DNA of 45,217 nt from Candidatus Omnitrophota bacterium (GCA_028703535.1 JAQVMQ010000005.1:1-45217), one strand, 5' to 3'; positions 7,689-17,360 are shown, counted from the first letter of the stretch. Program-made: numbers and translations. Notes: a model not told the origin generated them from the letters alone.

Positions 7689-9702
7689 TTATTTTTTTTT
7701 AGCCGCAGCCGTTTTACTTTGCTCTTCCTGTTCTGTAAAACCTACGTATACACGTAAGAACATTTCAGAAGACATAAAAAAACTCTGTAAAAACGAATAT
7801 GATATCGATGTAACCGTATGGGATAAAAAAAATACCATCTGGATATTCGCCCCCATCGACCTTATCGATGCTAACGGTAAAATCAACCAGACAAAAGACG
7901 GACACTGGAACGAAGATGTCATCCGCAAGATGCAGCGTATTTCAACATCTATAAACCGGGTATTCTTGAGTAGCGACCAACGCCCTGATTTCTACTGTCT
8001 TATATACTCCAGTACAAAAAACACAGGAATTGACTGGTATCTCATAACGTTCATACCTGACGAAATAAACTACTCTCTGCAACAAAGGAATATACCACTC
8101 CTCTCAAGCAGCATACTATTTAAAAAGGTCCCGTCCTTTGTAAATTATACACCACTGGCTTTAAATGACTTATCCGGAGAACATATTCATCCATACGACA
8201 TAGATATAACAGAATTTTTGGAAATCTTAACGGAACTTTCTTTAACAAATGCTCTTCTAAAAAATACTGACAACAATAAGGACGCCTCGTCATATGAAGA
8301 ACAATCCGTTTACTCTATATCAGAAATTAAAGCTAACCTTTCCGACCAAACTTTTTTTCTATCATTTGACGTCATACAGAAAAAATTCTCATCGGAAATT
8401 CCTCGTGTATTGGAAAAAGTAAAAGAGACTGTTGAGTTCATTGTGAAATCTTATGAGCCCTTTTATCCAATACGCAAAGCCGTCTTAACTGATGTGTTTA
8501 ACAACAATACAGAAACAATATACTATTCACCAAAATATACCGAACATACATTCTCCACATCCCAAGACTTGATAGAAAACAAATATTCCTTAAAAAAAAT
8601 ATCTCGGGCAGCACGTTTTTTCAACCAAGGACAAATAAAACTTAGTGAAGCAAAATATGATACTGTAATAGAATATTGCGAAAAAGCTCTTAAAGAATAT
8701 CCTGAACATATTTTATCAAAGACACTGCTCGGCATGGCCTATTGTCAGCTTAACGAACCTGACAAAGCGCTTGATCTTCTGGAGTATGTAAAGCAAAAAG
8801 CGCCCAATTATTCGCCTGTATTTTATAATATCGGACTCGCGTACGTGTTAAAAAACGATTACGAAAAAGCAAAAGACGCTTTTCAGGAAGCCATACGTTT
8901 AAATGATAACGATATTTTCTCTTACTACCAACTAGCCCTTACCTATTACAATAAAGGCAACTATGAACCTGCCCGTGAATGGGCTGAAAAGATTATCAAT
9001 TCTTCTTCACCGCTTATAATCCCCTACATAAAAACAAATGCCTATAACATACTAGCCGAAACCTACTCCATAACGAATAATAATGAAATGGCAAATGAAT
9101 ATTACGATAAAATCACCGTACAACCTGCAGAAACGATAGAAGAAAAAAACACACTCGCAAAGGCATATAGAAAAACCGGGAGATTAGAGAAAGCTCTTGA
9201 GACTTATAATGAAGTCCTGTTAGAAGTCCCTGAAAATATTGTTGCAAAATACGGCATAGCAGAGACCTACACTCTAATGAGCCGCACGGCAGAAGCCATA
9301 GAAAAATACAAAGAATTGGCTCTAGCCGACCCTTCTCAAAGGGAATATATATATCTTGCCATCGCTGATATTTATTACAAAACCGGCGATACAGAAAATT
9401 ATGTTTCTAATCTTGGACAAACCTTGCTGGTAAACCCCGACAATATGGCTGCCAACTATGCACTAGGCCAATTTTATCTTCACGTAAAAGAATATTCAAA
9501 AGCAAGAACATTCTATGAACATATAATAAAGATTTCACCCGACATACCTGACGTATATTACGAGTTAGGTTTAGTGAGTTTTTTTGAAAATGACTTATAT
9601 AAAGCCAAAGATTTATTGCTCAAGGCAAAAGACCTTTTCATAAAACAAGGACAACACGAAAAAGCCAAAAAAATAGATGATGCTTTAAAAGATATACCTT
9701 AG
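7654..9702 (+). CDS. TPR-repeat lipoprotein
   Basis: Predicted envelope lipoprotein of 682 residues. A signal peptide (hydrophobic stretch about 11-22) ends in a lipobox-like CSSC, making a Cys near residue 26 the likely lipidated residue. Residues about 30-330 are an unrecognised region. From about 335 to the end there is a run of tetratricopeptide repeats (for example AKYDTVIEYCEKALKEYPEH and YEKAKDAFQEAIRLNDND), a scaffold for protein-protein contacts. The start lies inside the FtsH-like gene, so the two are likely translationally coupled and may act together. No clear Shine-Dalgarno precedes the ATG. The function is unknown beyond a scaffold role. Confidence 0.82.
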   Translation: MEKLKSLVKSTSYFFLAAAVLLCSSCSVKPTYTRKNISEDIKKLCKNEYDIDVTVWDKKNTIWIFAPIDLIDANGKINQTKDGHWNEDVIRKMQRISTSINRVFLSSDQRPDFYCLIYSSTKNTGIDWYLITFIPDEINYSLQQRNIPLLSSSILFKKVPSFVNYTPLALNDLSGEHIHPYDIDITEFLEILTELSLTNALLKNTDNNKDASSYEEQSVYSISEIKANLSDQTFFLSFDVIQKKFSSEIPRVLEKVKETVEFIVKSYEPFYPIRKAVLTDVFNNNTETIYYSPKYTEHTFSTSQDLIENKYSLKKISRAARFFNQGQIKLSEAKYDTVIEYCEKALKEYPEHILSKTLLGMAYCQLNEPDKALDLLEYVKQKAPNYSPVFYNIGLAYVLKNDYEKAKDAFQEAIRLNDNDIFSYYQLALTYYNKGNYEPAREWAEKIINSSSPLIIPYIKTNAYNILAETYSITNNNEMANEYYDKITVQPAETIEEKNTLAKAYRKTGRLEKALETYNEVLLEVPENIVAKYGIAETYTLMSRTAEAIEKYKELALADPSQREYIYLAIADIYYKTGDTENYVSNLGQTLLVNPDNMAANYALGQFYLHVKEYSKARTFYEHIIKISPDIPDVYYELGLVSFFENDLYKAKDLLLKAKDLFIKQGQHEKAKKIDDALKDIP

Positions 9703-9716
9703 GAAAAGATATATCC

Positions 9717-10148
9717 TTAAATAGTATCAGCGTCTTGTAAATATTTCAGTATTTTTTGTTTTTCCCGAAACGACCTGCCGGTTATTATTATTGTATAACC
9801 GTCGCTTTGATATGAGTTATCTTTATCCTCAATCTTTACCGGCTTGATCTCATACTCACCAGGCTCATCAGCGACCAATGTTATTCTTAAAGTTACCGAT
9901 AAATTCGGATTATTATCAATACCATAAGTTTGACGCTGTTGCCGCGATATCACCCTGAATCCGTCAAACTCCGGCACAGAGATCTTCGCATCGGCAAAAT
10001 CACCTACAATCTCAATACTGCAAATAATAGGCTCACCCGTCTCGGCTTGCAGTTTATCTATTGTCATATTTACCGACTCTCCGCAATAGGCCCAAAAAGC
10101 TGAAAATAAAAAAACTATAAGAAATATTAAATGTTTATTCACTCGCAT
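9717..10148 (-). CDS. Short BatD-like exported protein
   Basis: A 143-residue exported protein with a signal peptide (about residues 5-20). It is followed by one Ig-like domain with the BatD/oxygen-tolerance flavour: an opening in which the protein is described by VNMTIDKLQAETGEPI, then PEFDGFRVISRQQ and a C-terminal PGEYEIKPVKI strand. True BatD proteins have several such domains plus a membrane helix, so this is a minimal version. I start at the ATG at 10148; the frame extends upstream only to a TTG at 10160. It is the last gene of the rnf operon, 4 nt after purN. The family assignment is moderate. Confidence 0.6.
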   Translation of the reverse strand: MRVNKHLIFLIVFLFSAFWAYCGESVNMTIDKLQAETGEPIICSIEIVGDFADAKISVPEFDGFRVISRQQRQTYGIDNNPNLSVTLRITLVADEPGEYEIKPVKIEDKDNSYQSDGYTIIITGRSFREKQKILKYLQDADTI

Positions 10149-10152
10149 ATTT

Positions 10153-10728
10153 TTAATCAACTTTTTTTGCCGCTATATCCGATATCACTTTAGGGTATAA
10201 TATATGTTCTGACGCGTGTATCTGTTCTTCCAAGTCTTCCAGGCTCATACCATCCTTTATCTCAACTGCTATTTGCTCTATTATCGGGCCGCTATCGATC
10301 TCAGGGCTTACATAATGCACGGTAACGCCTGTTATCTTCTCTCCTGACTCATACGCCTTTTTTATAGCATGCATACCTTTAAACTTAGGCAGCAACGAAG
10401 GATGTATATTTATAATGCGTCCTTTGAAACGTTCTATAAATTCACTTGAAACTATGCGCATATATCCTGCAAACACTATCAAATCAATATCCGCTTCCGT
10501 GATAAAACCGGCAACCGCATGATCAAAATCCTCACGAGCGTTAAAATCTTTAGGATTAATGTAAATATTTTTTATGCCGTATTTATCAGCACGTTGACGC
10601 ACAAACGAATCTTCCTTATCTGTTATAAGGAACTTTATAAAAGCCTTGAGTCTTTGCTCTTTAACGGCTCTGGCGATAGCTTCAAAATTTGAACCGTTAC
10701 CCGACGCTAGAACAGCTATATTCAACAT
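10153..10728 (-). CDS. purN: Phosphoribosylglycinamide formyltransferase PurN
   Basis: Third step of purine synthesis, using 10-formyltetrahydrofolate to formylate GAR. The 191 residues show the family motifs: VLASGNGSNFEAI at the N-terminus (phosphate loop), VFAGYMRI, the catalytic NIHPSLLPKFKG with Asn and His, and the later VHYVSPEIDSGPII containing the catalytic Asp. The length is normal. It lies 3 nt after the rseC-like gene, an unusual purine gene in an electron-transport operon. Confidence 0.95.
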   Translation of the reverse strand: MLNIAVLASGNGSNFEAIARAVKEQRLKAFIKFLITDKEDSFVRQRADKYGIKNIYINPKDFNAREDFDHAVAGFITEADIDLIVFAGYMRIVSSEFIERFKGRIINIHPSLLPKFKGMHAIKKAYESGEKITGVTVHYVSPEIDSGPIIEQIAVEIKDGMSLEDLEEQIHASEHILYPKVISDIAAKKVD

Positions 10729-10731
10729 ACC

Positions 10732-11136
10732 TTATCCTTTTATTACTTTAATCAATTTAAGTTCAAAGTATTTTCCGCTAGATAAAAGAAATAACTTAAC
10801 AAAAAAATAATATATACATACAGCAAAAAATGCAATAAAAAAATTAGCTAACGGATACAATGCCCGTAAAAATACCAACATCCCGACAAATAAGACCAAT
10901 GGAAAGACAAAAATAAGTGCGATCCCGAGAAACTGTTTAATTTCATCAATACCCACAACTACAGTGTCACCTTCGGCTACGTCCAACGCGCCCGAATTGT
11001 ACACTACAAAGCTCTCCTGACCATCTTTTGAACAGATACTTGAATAACGGCAGCAGGAACACGTTTTATTTTTAGTACACGCGACAATTATCTTATTATC
11101 TTCAATTTTTATAACGTTACCTTCTTGAGTAAACAT
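10732..11136 (-). CDS. rseC: RseC/MucC-family Rnf-associated membrane protein
   Basis: A 134-residue protein with an N-terminal beta-rich domain carrying a Cys cluster (CSCC at about 25-28 and a Cys near 34) and two membrane helices (about 67-91 and 93-115). This matches the RseC/MucC family, known as a companion of Rnf and Rsx complexes in SoxR reduction. Its position 40 nt after rnfB supports the call. The Cys residues may bind a metal or a cluster; that is inference. Confidence 0.85.
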   Translation of the reverse strand: MFTQEGNVIKIEDNKIIVACTKNKTCSCCRYSSICSKDGQESFVVYNSGALDVAEGDTVVVGIDEIKQFLGIALIFVFPLVLFVGMLVFLRALYPLANFFIAFFAVCIYYFFVKLFLLSSGKYFELKLIKVIKG

Positions 11137-11176
11137 AATTTATTTTTATATATCCGGCTCACGACAACAGCCAAGA

Positions 11177-11971
11177 TTAAACTATATCATATATACATTT
11201 GGTAGGACACTTAGACTTGGCTATTTCTATCTTCGACTCATCGCCTTTATAACTCTGATCATAACATGACAGCATGTTTTCTACCTTAAAGGCACCGGGC
11301 GCCATTTTCTGGCATATCCCGCAACCTATACAACCTGCAGAACATACCTTTTTAACATTTAACGCGCTATCTTTATTGTTACAACCTACATATACACTCT
11401 CAGCACGACGCTCAATAATAGAAAACAATTCCCTTGGACAGCTCTTAACACAAATACCACAGCCCAAACATTTATCTGCATCAATATTTACTCGCCCATC
11501 CTTAACCGATATCGCGTTTACAGGACACGCTTTAACACAATCACCGTAGCCTATACAGCCAAAAACACAATCTATTGCGCCCGCAGTAATATTGGCCGCA
11601 GAACATGTCAACGGTCCTGAATAATTATTCGATTTCCTTTTATTAATGTCTCCCGCCATACATTTACATACGGCTATTTTACGTATATCACTGTTTTGCC
11701 CTGCGTCTAATCCTATTATACATGAGACCTTATCATTAACTACGCCGCCGCCCGGCAAACACCCATTAAAAATATTTCTTTCTTCAACAACTTTCTGAGC
11801 ATAAGCCTTACAACCACTGAACCCGCACGCCCCGCAGTTTATTCCCGGTAACACGGCTAAGACACGCGCGACATCAGGATCTTCATCAACCTTAAGCTTA
11901 TTGTTTAAAAAAGCTAGAAGAGCCGCGAAAATAAACCCTAGTCCACCCAATACAATTAAAGATGTACCCAT
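11177..11971 (-). CDS. rnfB: Ion-translocating ferredoxin:NAD oxidoreductase subunit RnfB
   Basis: Iron-sulfur subunit that receives electrons from ferredoxin. The 264 residues have an N-terminal membrane helix (about 4-22) and the RnfB four-Cys motif in GINCGACGFSGC plus a downstream Cys. Several ferredoxin-type clusters follow, including CIGYGDCVKACP, CLGCGICVKSCP and a third Cys group CSAGCIGCGIC. It is the last of the six rnf genes, order C-D-G-E-A-B. Confidence 0.96.
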   Translation of the reverse strand: MGTSLIVLGGLGFIFAALLAFLNNKLKVDEDPDVARVLAVLPGINCGACGFSGCKAYAQKVVEERNIFNGCLPGGGVVNDKVSCIIGLDAGQNSDIRKIAVCKCMAGDINKRKSNNYSGPLTCSAANITAGAIDCVFGCIGYGDCVKACPVNAISVKDGRVNIDADKCLGCGICVKSCPRELFSIIERRAESVYVGCNNKDSALNVKKVCSAGCIGCGICQKMAPGAFKVENMLSCYDQSYKGDESKIEIAKSKCPTKCIYDIV

Positions 11972-11983
11972 ATAAAAACCTTT

Positions 11984-12565
11984 TTAACCGTTCAATAAAC
12001 CTGTAAAAGCCAAAAAAACCATTGCAAGCAATCCTGCCGTTATTAAAGTTATCGGAGCACCGCGAAAAACACGCGGCACATCACAAAACTTTAGGTCTTC
12101 TCTTATGCCTGCCATAATAAGTAAAACCAAAGAAAAACCCAGCCCGCCCGAAAATCCGAAAACAACCGATTCAATAAACCCATAGTTTCGGCTCACCATA
12201 AAAAGTGCAGCACCCAAAATAGCACAATTTGTCGTAATTAACGGTAGATATATGCCCAATGCGTTATATAACATCGGTGAGAATTTACGCACAAACATTT
12301 CTACCATCTGGACAAGCGAAGCTATTACCAGAATAAAAACAACATATTGCAAAAAATATAAGTTAAAAGGCACCAGCAATAAATTATATATAAGCCAGCA
12401 GATAGTAGTTGAAAGCGTCATGACAAACGTTACAGCCATACCCATACCAAAAGAAGATGCTAACTTACCCGAAACACCAAGAAACGGGCATATCCCCAAA
12501 AAATAGGCCAAAACTAAATTATTTATTAAAATTGTCGAAATAAATATAACTAACAACTCTTTCAT
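11984..12565 (-). CDS. rnfA: Rnf complex subunit RnfA
   Basis: Hydrophobic 193-residue subunit with about six helices. Typical features are LVLAYFLGICPFLGVS near the N-terminus and ITTNCAILGAALF in the middle; the Cys residues in these segments are the conserved ones that can hold an iron-sulfur cluster between RnfA and RnfE. It starts 1 nt after rnfE ends. Confidence 0.95.
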   Translation of the reverse strand: MKELLVIFISTILINNLVLAYFLGICPFLGVSGKLASSFGMGMAVTFVMTLSTTICWLIYNLLLVPFNLYFLQYVVFILVIASLVQMVEMFVRKFSPMLYNALGIYLPLITTNCAILGAALFMVSRNYGFIESVVFGFSGGLGFSLVLLIMAGIREDLKFCDVPRVFRGAPITLITAGLLAMVFLAFTGLLNG

Positions 12566-12566
12566 A

Positions 12567-13145
12567 TTACCTCTGTTCTATCCTGTTCATTAACGCTACC
12601 AAAAACCCTAAAGTTAAAAAGGCACCTGCAGGAAGTATCATTATAATTAACGGATCATAACCTGCCGGCAATATTTGGTAACCCAAGATAGTCCTGTTAC
12701 CCAACAGTTCGCGTATAGAACTTAACAAAAACAAACCCCACGTAAAACCCAACCCCATCCCTAATGCGTCTTTAAGAGATTTTATAACGGGCATCTTAGA
12801 CGCAAACGCCTCGCAACGCCCCAAAATAATACAATTAACTATTATCAATGGTAGATAAGGCCCTAAATTCTTACTTACATCCGGTATATAGGCTTTAAAA
12901 AATATATCTACTAACGTAACAAACGCGGCTATTATAACCGTATATACCGCTATTCGTACCTGCGCCGGTACGACATTTTTCATCAACGAAACTATAAGTG
13001 AAGAAAAAAACAATACAAATATAACAGCAGCGCCCATCGACAATCCGTTAACAGCGCTTGTCGTAACCGCCAAAGTAGGACACATACCAAGCAATTGTCT
13101 GAAAGTCGGATGTTCATACCATAAACCGCGCGTGAATTCTTTCAT
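12567..13145 (-). CDS. rnfE: Rnf complex subunit RnfE
   Basis: Integral membrane subunit paralogous to RnfA, 192 residues. It shows LLGMCPTLAVTTSAVNG and LIIVNCIILGRCEAFA, the Cys-bearing half-helices equivalent to those of RnfA. It overlaps rnfG by an ATGA junction, indicating translational coupling. Confidence 0.95.
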   Translation of the reverse strand: MKEFTRGLWYEHPTFRQLLGMCPTLAVTTSAVNGLSMGAAVIFVLFFSSLIVSLMKNVVPAQVRIAVYTVIIAAFVTLVDIFFKAYIPDVSKNLGPYLPLIIVNCIILGRCEAFASKMPVIKSLKDALGMGLGFTWGLFLLSSIRELLGNRTILGYQILPAGYDPLIIMILPAGAFLTLGFLVALMNRIEQR

Positions 13146-13690
13146 TTTATATTTTCCTTAAGTTCTTCTATCCTGTCATTCAATATCCGTACAACCGACC
13201 GAGACGAAATAGTCGCGCCGGTTATCGCCTGTACCTCATTTTTATTTGATATTTTATCTTTCAACAATATTATCTGCGGTATAACAGACAGCCCGACAAA
13301 CTGACCGCGGAAACTGTTCTCTTTTATTTTAGCACCCAATCCCGGTGTTTCGACAGACTCAAGTACAGCCATACCGTTGATTTCACTAATAGCCATGTCA
13401 GTTAAAACCATCATCTTTATTGTACCGGCATAACCTTGCCCCTGGGCAATAAACGCATAACCAAAATTATTATCACCGGCATCAAACAATCGATAAACCG
13501 CAAGCCCCGAAACGCTAAACTCTTCGTTCCTTACAGCCTGGGGCGCCAAAACACGTATAGCGTCATTTATCGCGTCAATCCCGTTTTGCTCTATTCTCGC
13601 AAATGTTATACCTGAGAAATAAGACAAAAGCGCCGAAGACAATAAACATACAACCGTAAGAACAGCAATTATCTTTACAGTTTCTTTCAT
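13142..13690 (-). CDS. rnfG: Rnf complex FMN-binding subunit RnfG
   Basis: Periplasm-facing flavoprotein subunit, 182 residues, with one N-terminal helix (about 7-28). The covalent FMN attachment motif is visible as ITGATISSRSVV near residue 157 (the Thr after GA is the expected attachment residue). It overlaps both neighbours by ATGA junctions. Confidence 0.95.
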   Translation of the reverse strand: MKETVKIIAVLTVVCLLSSALLSYFSGITFARIEQNGIDAINDAIRVLAPQAVRNEEFSVSGLAVYRLFDAGDNNFGYAFIAQGQGYAGTIKMMVLTDMAISEINGMAVLESVETPGLGAKIKENSFRGQFVGLSVIPQIILLKDKISNKNEVQAITGATISSRSVVRILNDRIEELKENIK

Positions 13691-14634
13691 CTCTCACCGA
13701 ACCTTTTAGGTTTTGTATATCTGTTTATAAGCGGTGTTAAAGCGTTCATAAAAAGAATGGAAAACATCACACCTTCAGGATATCCGCCCCAATAACGTAT
13801 TATAATGATAATCAATCCACAGCCTGCCCCGAAAACATATCGTCCTAATTTAGTTACCGGCGATGTCGCCGGGTCGGTCGCCATAAAAAACATCCCCAAC
13901 AACAGCCCGCCGCTTAACAAGTGAAAAAATAACGACCCGCTTAAAGGATTTATCGTACCCATAATGATAGTAACAGCTAAAACAACTCCAAACATAGTTA
14001 AAGGTATACGCCAATCGGCTATCTTACGCAAAAGAAGATAAATACCTCCTATAAGAATACATAAAGCAGATGTCTCACCTATACTGCCGGAAATGTTCCC
14101 TAGAAACAAGCTCTTTAAACTTACAAATTGCGAAGAAAATTTATACAAAGCAAGCGGAGTAGCCTTACTTACTACATCAACAGAGAACGGCTCATAAAAA
14201 GTCGTCAACATTTTAGGATACGCGATCATCAAAAATAAACGGCCCATAAGTGCGGGGTTGAAAATATTACAGCCTAACCCTCCGAATATATGCTTGACAA
14301 CCGCAATGGCAAAAACCGTGCCTAAAGTAGCCGCATACCATTTAACGGCCGGCGGCAAAATAAGCGCAAGCAATAAACCTGTAACCACAGCGCTCAAATC
14401 TTTTAGGCTTCCGTAGGATGTATTACTCAACGGATTAACGCCCCTCATCTTTAAGACAAGCCATTCAGTAAGAATCGCCGTAATTATACAATTTAAAATT
14501 ATATAGACCGCCGGTACCCGAAAAAAGAATACCGCTGCAGCAGTAACAGGCAATAACCCCAATATTACGTTTAACATTACCGAACGTGTATCAAGTTTCA
14601 CGCGTAAATGCGGTGAACTGCTTATATTGTACAT
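13687..14634 (-). CDS. rnfD: Rnf complex subunit RnfD
   Basis: Multi-helix subunit of 315 residues that carries covalently bound FMN. The motif KATPLALYKF near residue 155 corresponds to the family's S-x-T-P-L attachment site. Further signatures are GGLGCNIFNPALMGR and FMATDPATSPVT. Its start overlaps the rnfC stop by one base (TAATG). Confidence 0.95.
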   Translation of the reverse strand: MYNISSSPHLRVKLDTRSVMLNVILGLLPVTAAAVFFFRVPAVYIILNCIITAILTEWLVLKMRGVNPLSNTSYGSLKDLSAVVTGLLLALILPPAVKWYAATLGTVFAIAVVKHIFGGLGCNIFNPALMGRLFLMIAYPKMLTTFYEPFSVDVVSKATPLALYKFSSQFVSLKSLFLGNISGSIGETSALCILIGGIYLLLRKIADWRIPLTMFGVVLAVTIIMGTINPLSGSLFFHLLSGGLLLGMFFMATDPATSPVTKLGRYVFGAGCGLIIIIIRYWGGYPEGVMFSILFMNALTPLINRYTKPKRFGER

Positions 14635-15938
14635 TATTTCTTCTCCTTAACAGCATGGTTACGTAAAAATTGCTTACCCATACGTACATAATGTACCACT
14701 GGGATCTTCGCCGGACATGAATAAACACAACATCCGCACTCCATACAATCTATTAAATTCATATCTTCAAGCAATTCATATTCACCAGCCTTGACTGCCC
14801 GTACAAATTCGTTCGGTAAAAGATTCATGGGACAGACATCAACACATCTTGAACAACTCAAGCAGGGTGTTTCCGGAACTTCAGCTTCGTCATGCGATAA
14901 AAAAACAAATCCGCCCGACCCTTTGATTATCGGATAATCCAAACTATCAAGCGCTATACCCATCATCGGACCGCCGCAAATTATTTTCTTCGGTGCGGTC
15001 TTGAATTCCAATATATTGGAATCAAAAAGTTCTTTGAGATTTGTCCCTATCGTAACCCAGACATTTTTAGGTTCTTTCAACGCATCCCCGCAAAAAGTAA
15101 CCAACCGCTCAATGAACGGCTTACCTTTATATACCGCATCATAAACCGCAAGGCACGTACCCACATTATGAACCACACAGCCTACATCCATAGGTAGTCC
15201 GCGCGGCGGGACTTTACGTTTAGTTACAATATTTATAAGCTGTTTCTCTCCGCCCTGCGGGTATCCAGCGTTAAGTTCAGCAATCTTTACAAGCGGAAAA
15301 TCGTATTTACCATTTTCTATAGTTTCTTCAAACAGCTTTATTGCCCGCGGTTTATTCTCAGCTATCCCGAAAATAACCGTCTTAACATCTAACAATTTAG
15401 CCAAGATCTCTACACCTTTAAGTATCTCATTAGTATACTCAAGCATAACACGACAATCGGTGGCTAAATACGGTTCGCATTCAGACCCGTTAATTATCAA
15501 TGTATCTACCGGACTTTTCGGCATAAGCTTAACATGTGTCGGGAATGTCGCACCGCCCATACCGACGATCCCGCTTTCCTTAATAATATTGAGGATCTCT
15601 TCCTTACTGAATTTAATAGTATCTTTCGGTTTGAAATTCACTCTAGGTTTAGTATAGTCGGGCCCAATAATAACAGCCTCAGCATGCTTTAAAATCGGAT
15701 GTTTGGCATACTCCACTTTCAATACTTTACCGGTAACAGGCGAATGGACATTAGCAGAGACAAAACCCGTAGTTTTAGCAATTATTTGGCCGCGTAAAAT
15801 TTCATCACCGGGTTTAACTATTAATTCTGCCGGACTGCCGAGATGCTGCGACATGAAAACAGTTACTTTATTCGGAGTTAGATACCTTTGGGAAGTTACC
15901 GAATGCTGCGGTTCTTTATGTTCATTTAGTTTAATCAT
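14634..15938 (-). CDS. rnfC: Rnf complex subunit RnfC
   Basis: NADH/FMN-binding peripheral subunit, 434 residues from the chosen start. It shows the nucleotide-binding GIVGMGGATFPTHVKL, the SLBB-like middle region and two 4Fe-4S motifs near the C-terminus (CLSCSRCVDVCP and CMECGCCVYSCP). I use the ATG at 15938, which gives the usual N-terminus and overlaps the MFS stop codon by 8 nt; the open frame extends 12 codons further with no good site. The protein lacks the long Ala/Lys tail of proteobacterial RnfC. Confidence 0.95.
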   Translation of the reverse strand: MIKLNEHKEPQHSVTSQRYLTPNKVTVFMSQHLGSPAELIVKPGDEILRGQIIAKTTGFVSANVHSPVTGKVLKVEYAKHPILKHAEAVIIGPDYTKPRVNFKPKDTIKFSKEEILNIIKESGIVGMGGATFPTHVKLMPKSPVDTLIINGSECEPYLATDCRVMLEYTNEILKGVEILAKLLDVKTVIFGIAENKPRAIKLFEETIENGKYDFPLVKIAELNAGYPQGGEKQLINIVTKRKVPPRGLPMDVGCVVHNVGTCLAVYDAVYKGKPFIERLVTFCGDALKEPKNVWVTIGTNLKELFDSNILEFKTAPKKIICGGPMMGIALDSLDYPIIKGSGGFVFLSHDEAEVPETPCLSCSRCVDVCPMNLLPNEFVRAVKAGEYELLEDMNLIDCMECGCCVYSCPAKIPVVHYVRMGKQFLRNHAVKEKK

Positions 15939-17166
15939 TGTTAATATGCTCCATAAACGCCAAACAGAACCCAATTATACCAACGAGAATAAGTGTTGTA
16001 AAGGTTCCTGCCAAATCGGCAATAAAAGAAAAGGTAAACATTGATATAAAAAAGCCCATATGCCCTATGAGTTCAATGAAACTGAATATCCTGCCGAGCA
16101 TATCCCGATCGCTATAGCTGTGTATCATTGCGTTAGCAGCCACAAATACCGGCGCGATTATCATACCCAGGAATCCGGCAAAAAGCATACCTACAGAAAT
16201 AACAGGATATCTTGGTAAAAAAATTGTAAAAAATATAAGATATAATGACGCGACCATAAGCGCCGAGCTTATTACTTTTCTCGGATTAAATTTATGAGCT
16301 ATCTTGCCGTATATAACAGACCCTATAAATATCCCTACAGCCAAAGACAAAGTCATAAATCCAAAGTCCTTAGTTACCGACGCAAAAACATTCTGTATAA
16401 ACTTTATTGATATAAACATCGCACCGGCATACGAAAATAGAAAAAGAAATATACGAAAGGCGTAACGTGTTTCTTTTTGTAACACGACGTATTTTATACT
16501 TTCCTTAATGTCGACAAAAACAGATTTCTTAACCGTAACGACAATTTCTTTACCAATATCGAGGATATCATGTGATGAGAATTTCCCGGCAACAGTAATT
16601 GGTATAAATATTATCGATATAGCAGAAAGAAAGAAAGTACCGGAATCTATGAAAAAACTTATGTCCGCCCCCCACGTCTCGACTATAACCCCTCCTACTC
16701 CTATACCCAGTATAGCGGCTACAGTAGCTGTTATAGAAATAAGCGAATTTGCCGCAAACAGTTCTTTTTTTTCAACTAACTTAGGGACAAGTGCCATCTT
16801 GGCAGGAATAAAGAATCTGCCGACACTAAAAGCAAAAAATATCACTATATAGATAAGCGGCATACATTTGGTCCATTCAAAAATTATCGGGATAAGCAAA
16901 ATTATAATACCGCGAATGAAATCACTTATATACATAGTCTTCCTGTTATCCCATCTATCCACATATACCCCGGCTACAGGGCTGAAAAGAAATACCGGGA
17001 TAATAGTCATACTAAGCATAAAAGCAAGATTTGTACTGGATGTTGTCGCCTTGGAGACAAGCCCTATAAGCGCGATCTGTGTAAGCCTATCCCCAAACTG
17101 AGAAATGATCTGTCCGAACCATAGACAAAAGAAATTACGTTTTTTCAAAAGATCAAGATAATTCAT
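15931..17166 (-). CDS. MFS transporter (MFS_3-like)
   Basis: Twelve-helix major facilitator of 411 residues. It shows the signature SPVAGVYVDRWDNRKTMYISD between helices 2 and 3 and the LWFGQIISQFGDRL start typical of the enterobactin-exporter-like MFS_3 group, usually drug or small-molecule exporters. It is the first gene of the transcript and overlaps rnfC, so it appears co-expressed with the Rnf complex. The substrate cannot be told. Confidence 0.85.
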   Translation of the reverse strand: MNYLDLLKKRNFFCLWFGQIISQFGDRLTQIALIGLVSKATTSSTNLAFMLSMTIIPVFLFSPVAGVYVDRWDNRKTMYISDFIRGIIILLIPIIFEWTKCMPLIYIVIFFAFSVGRFFIPAKMALVPKLVEKKELFAANSLISITATVAAILGIGVGGVIVETWGADISFFIDSGTFFLSAISIIFIPITVAGKFSSHDILDIGKEIVVTVKKSVFVDIKESIKYVVLQKETRYAFRIFLFLFSYAGAMFISIKFIQNVFASVTKDFGFMTLSLAVGIFIGSVIYGKIAHKFNPRKVISSALMVASLYLIFFTIFLPRYPVISVGMLFAGFLGMIIAPVFVAANAMIHSYSDRDMLGRIFSFIELIGHMGFFISMFTFSFIADLAGTFTTLILVGIIGFCLAFMEHINND

Positions 17167-17176
17167 ATGTTCAAAT

Positions 17177-17182
17177 ATTATA
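17177..17182 (-). promoter_or_regulatory. -10 box abutting the MFS start codon
   Basis: A perfect TATAAT on the minus strand is followed by only 10 nt and then the ATG at 17166. No convincing -35 box or Shine-Dalgarno is seen. If used, transcription would start within a few bases of the ATG, giving a leaderless or near-leaderless mRNA. Confidence 0.4.
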
Positions 17183-17289
17183 CCTTATACGCCACAGCAG
17201 TTACAGTAAAATAAAGCCAAAAGATTCTACCAAAAAATATTATAAACCTCAAGATATTAAACAAAAAACCGTCGTTTTTAAAAAAAAAC

Positions 17290-17317
17290 TTGCAAAATAA
17301 AAAAAAAATAATATCAT
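17290..17317 (+). promoter_or_regulatory. Possible speD promoter
   Basis: TTGCAA (17290-17295) and TATCAT (17312-17317) with a 16-nt spacer in a very A-rich tract. The short leader contains a small hairpin ATGAG-TTAC-CTCAT (about 17337-17350) and no evident Shine-Dalgarno before the speD ATG. Confidence 0.4.
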
Positions 17318-17360
17318 GTATTTATGTTAAGTGATGATGAGTTACCTCATAGTATAAAAA

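Noticed and set aside
17337..17350. Hairpin in the speD leader as a possible SAM-sensing riboswitch
   Set aside because: A 5-bp stem with a 4-nt loop is too small and matches no SAM riboswitch core I know.
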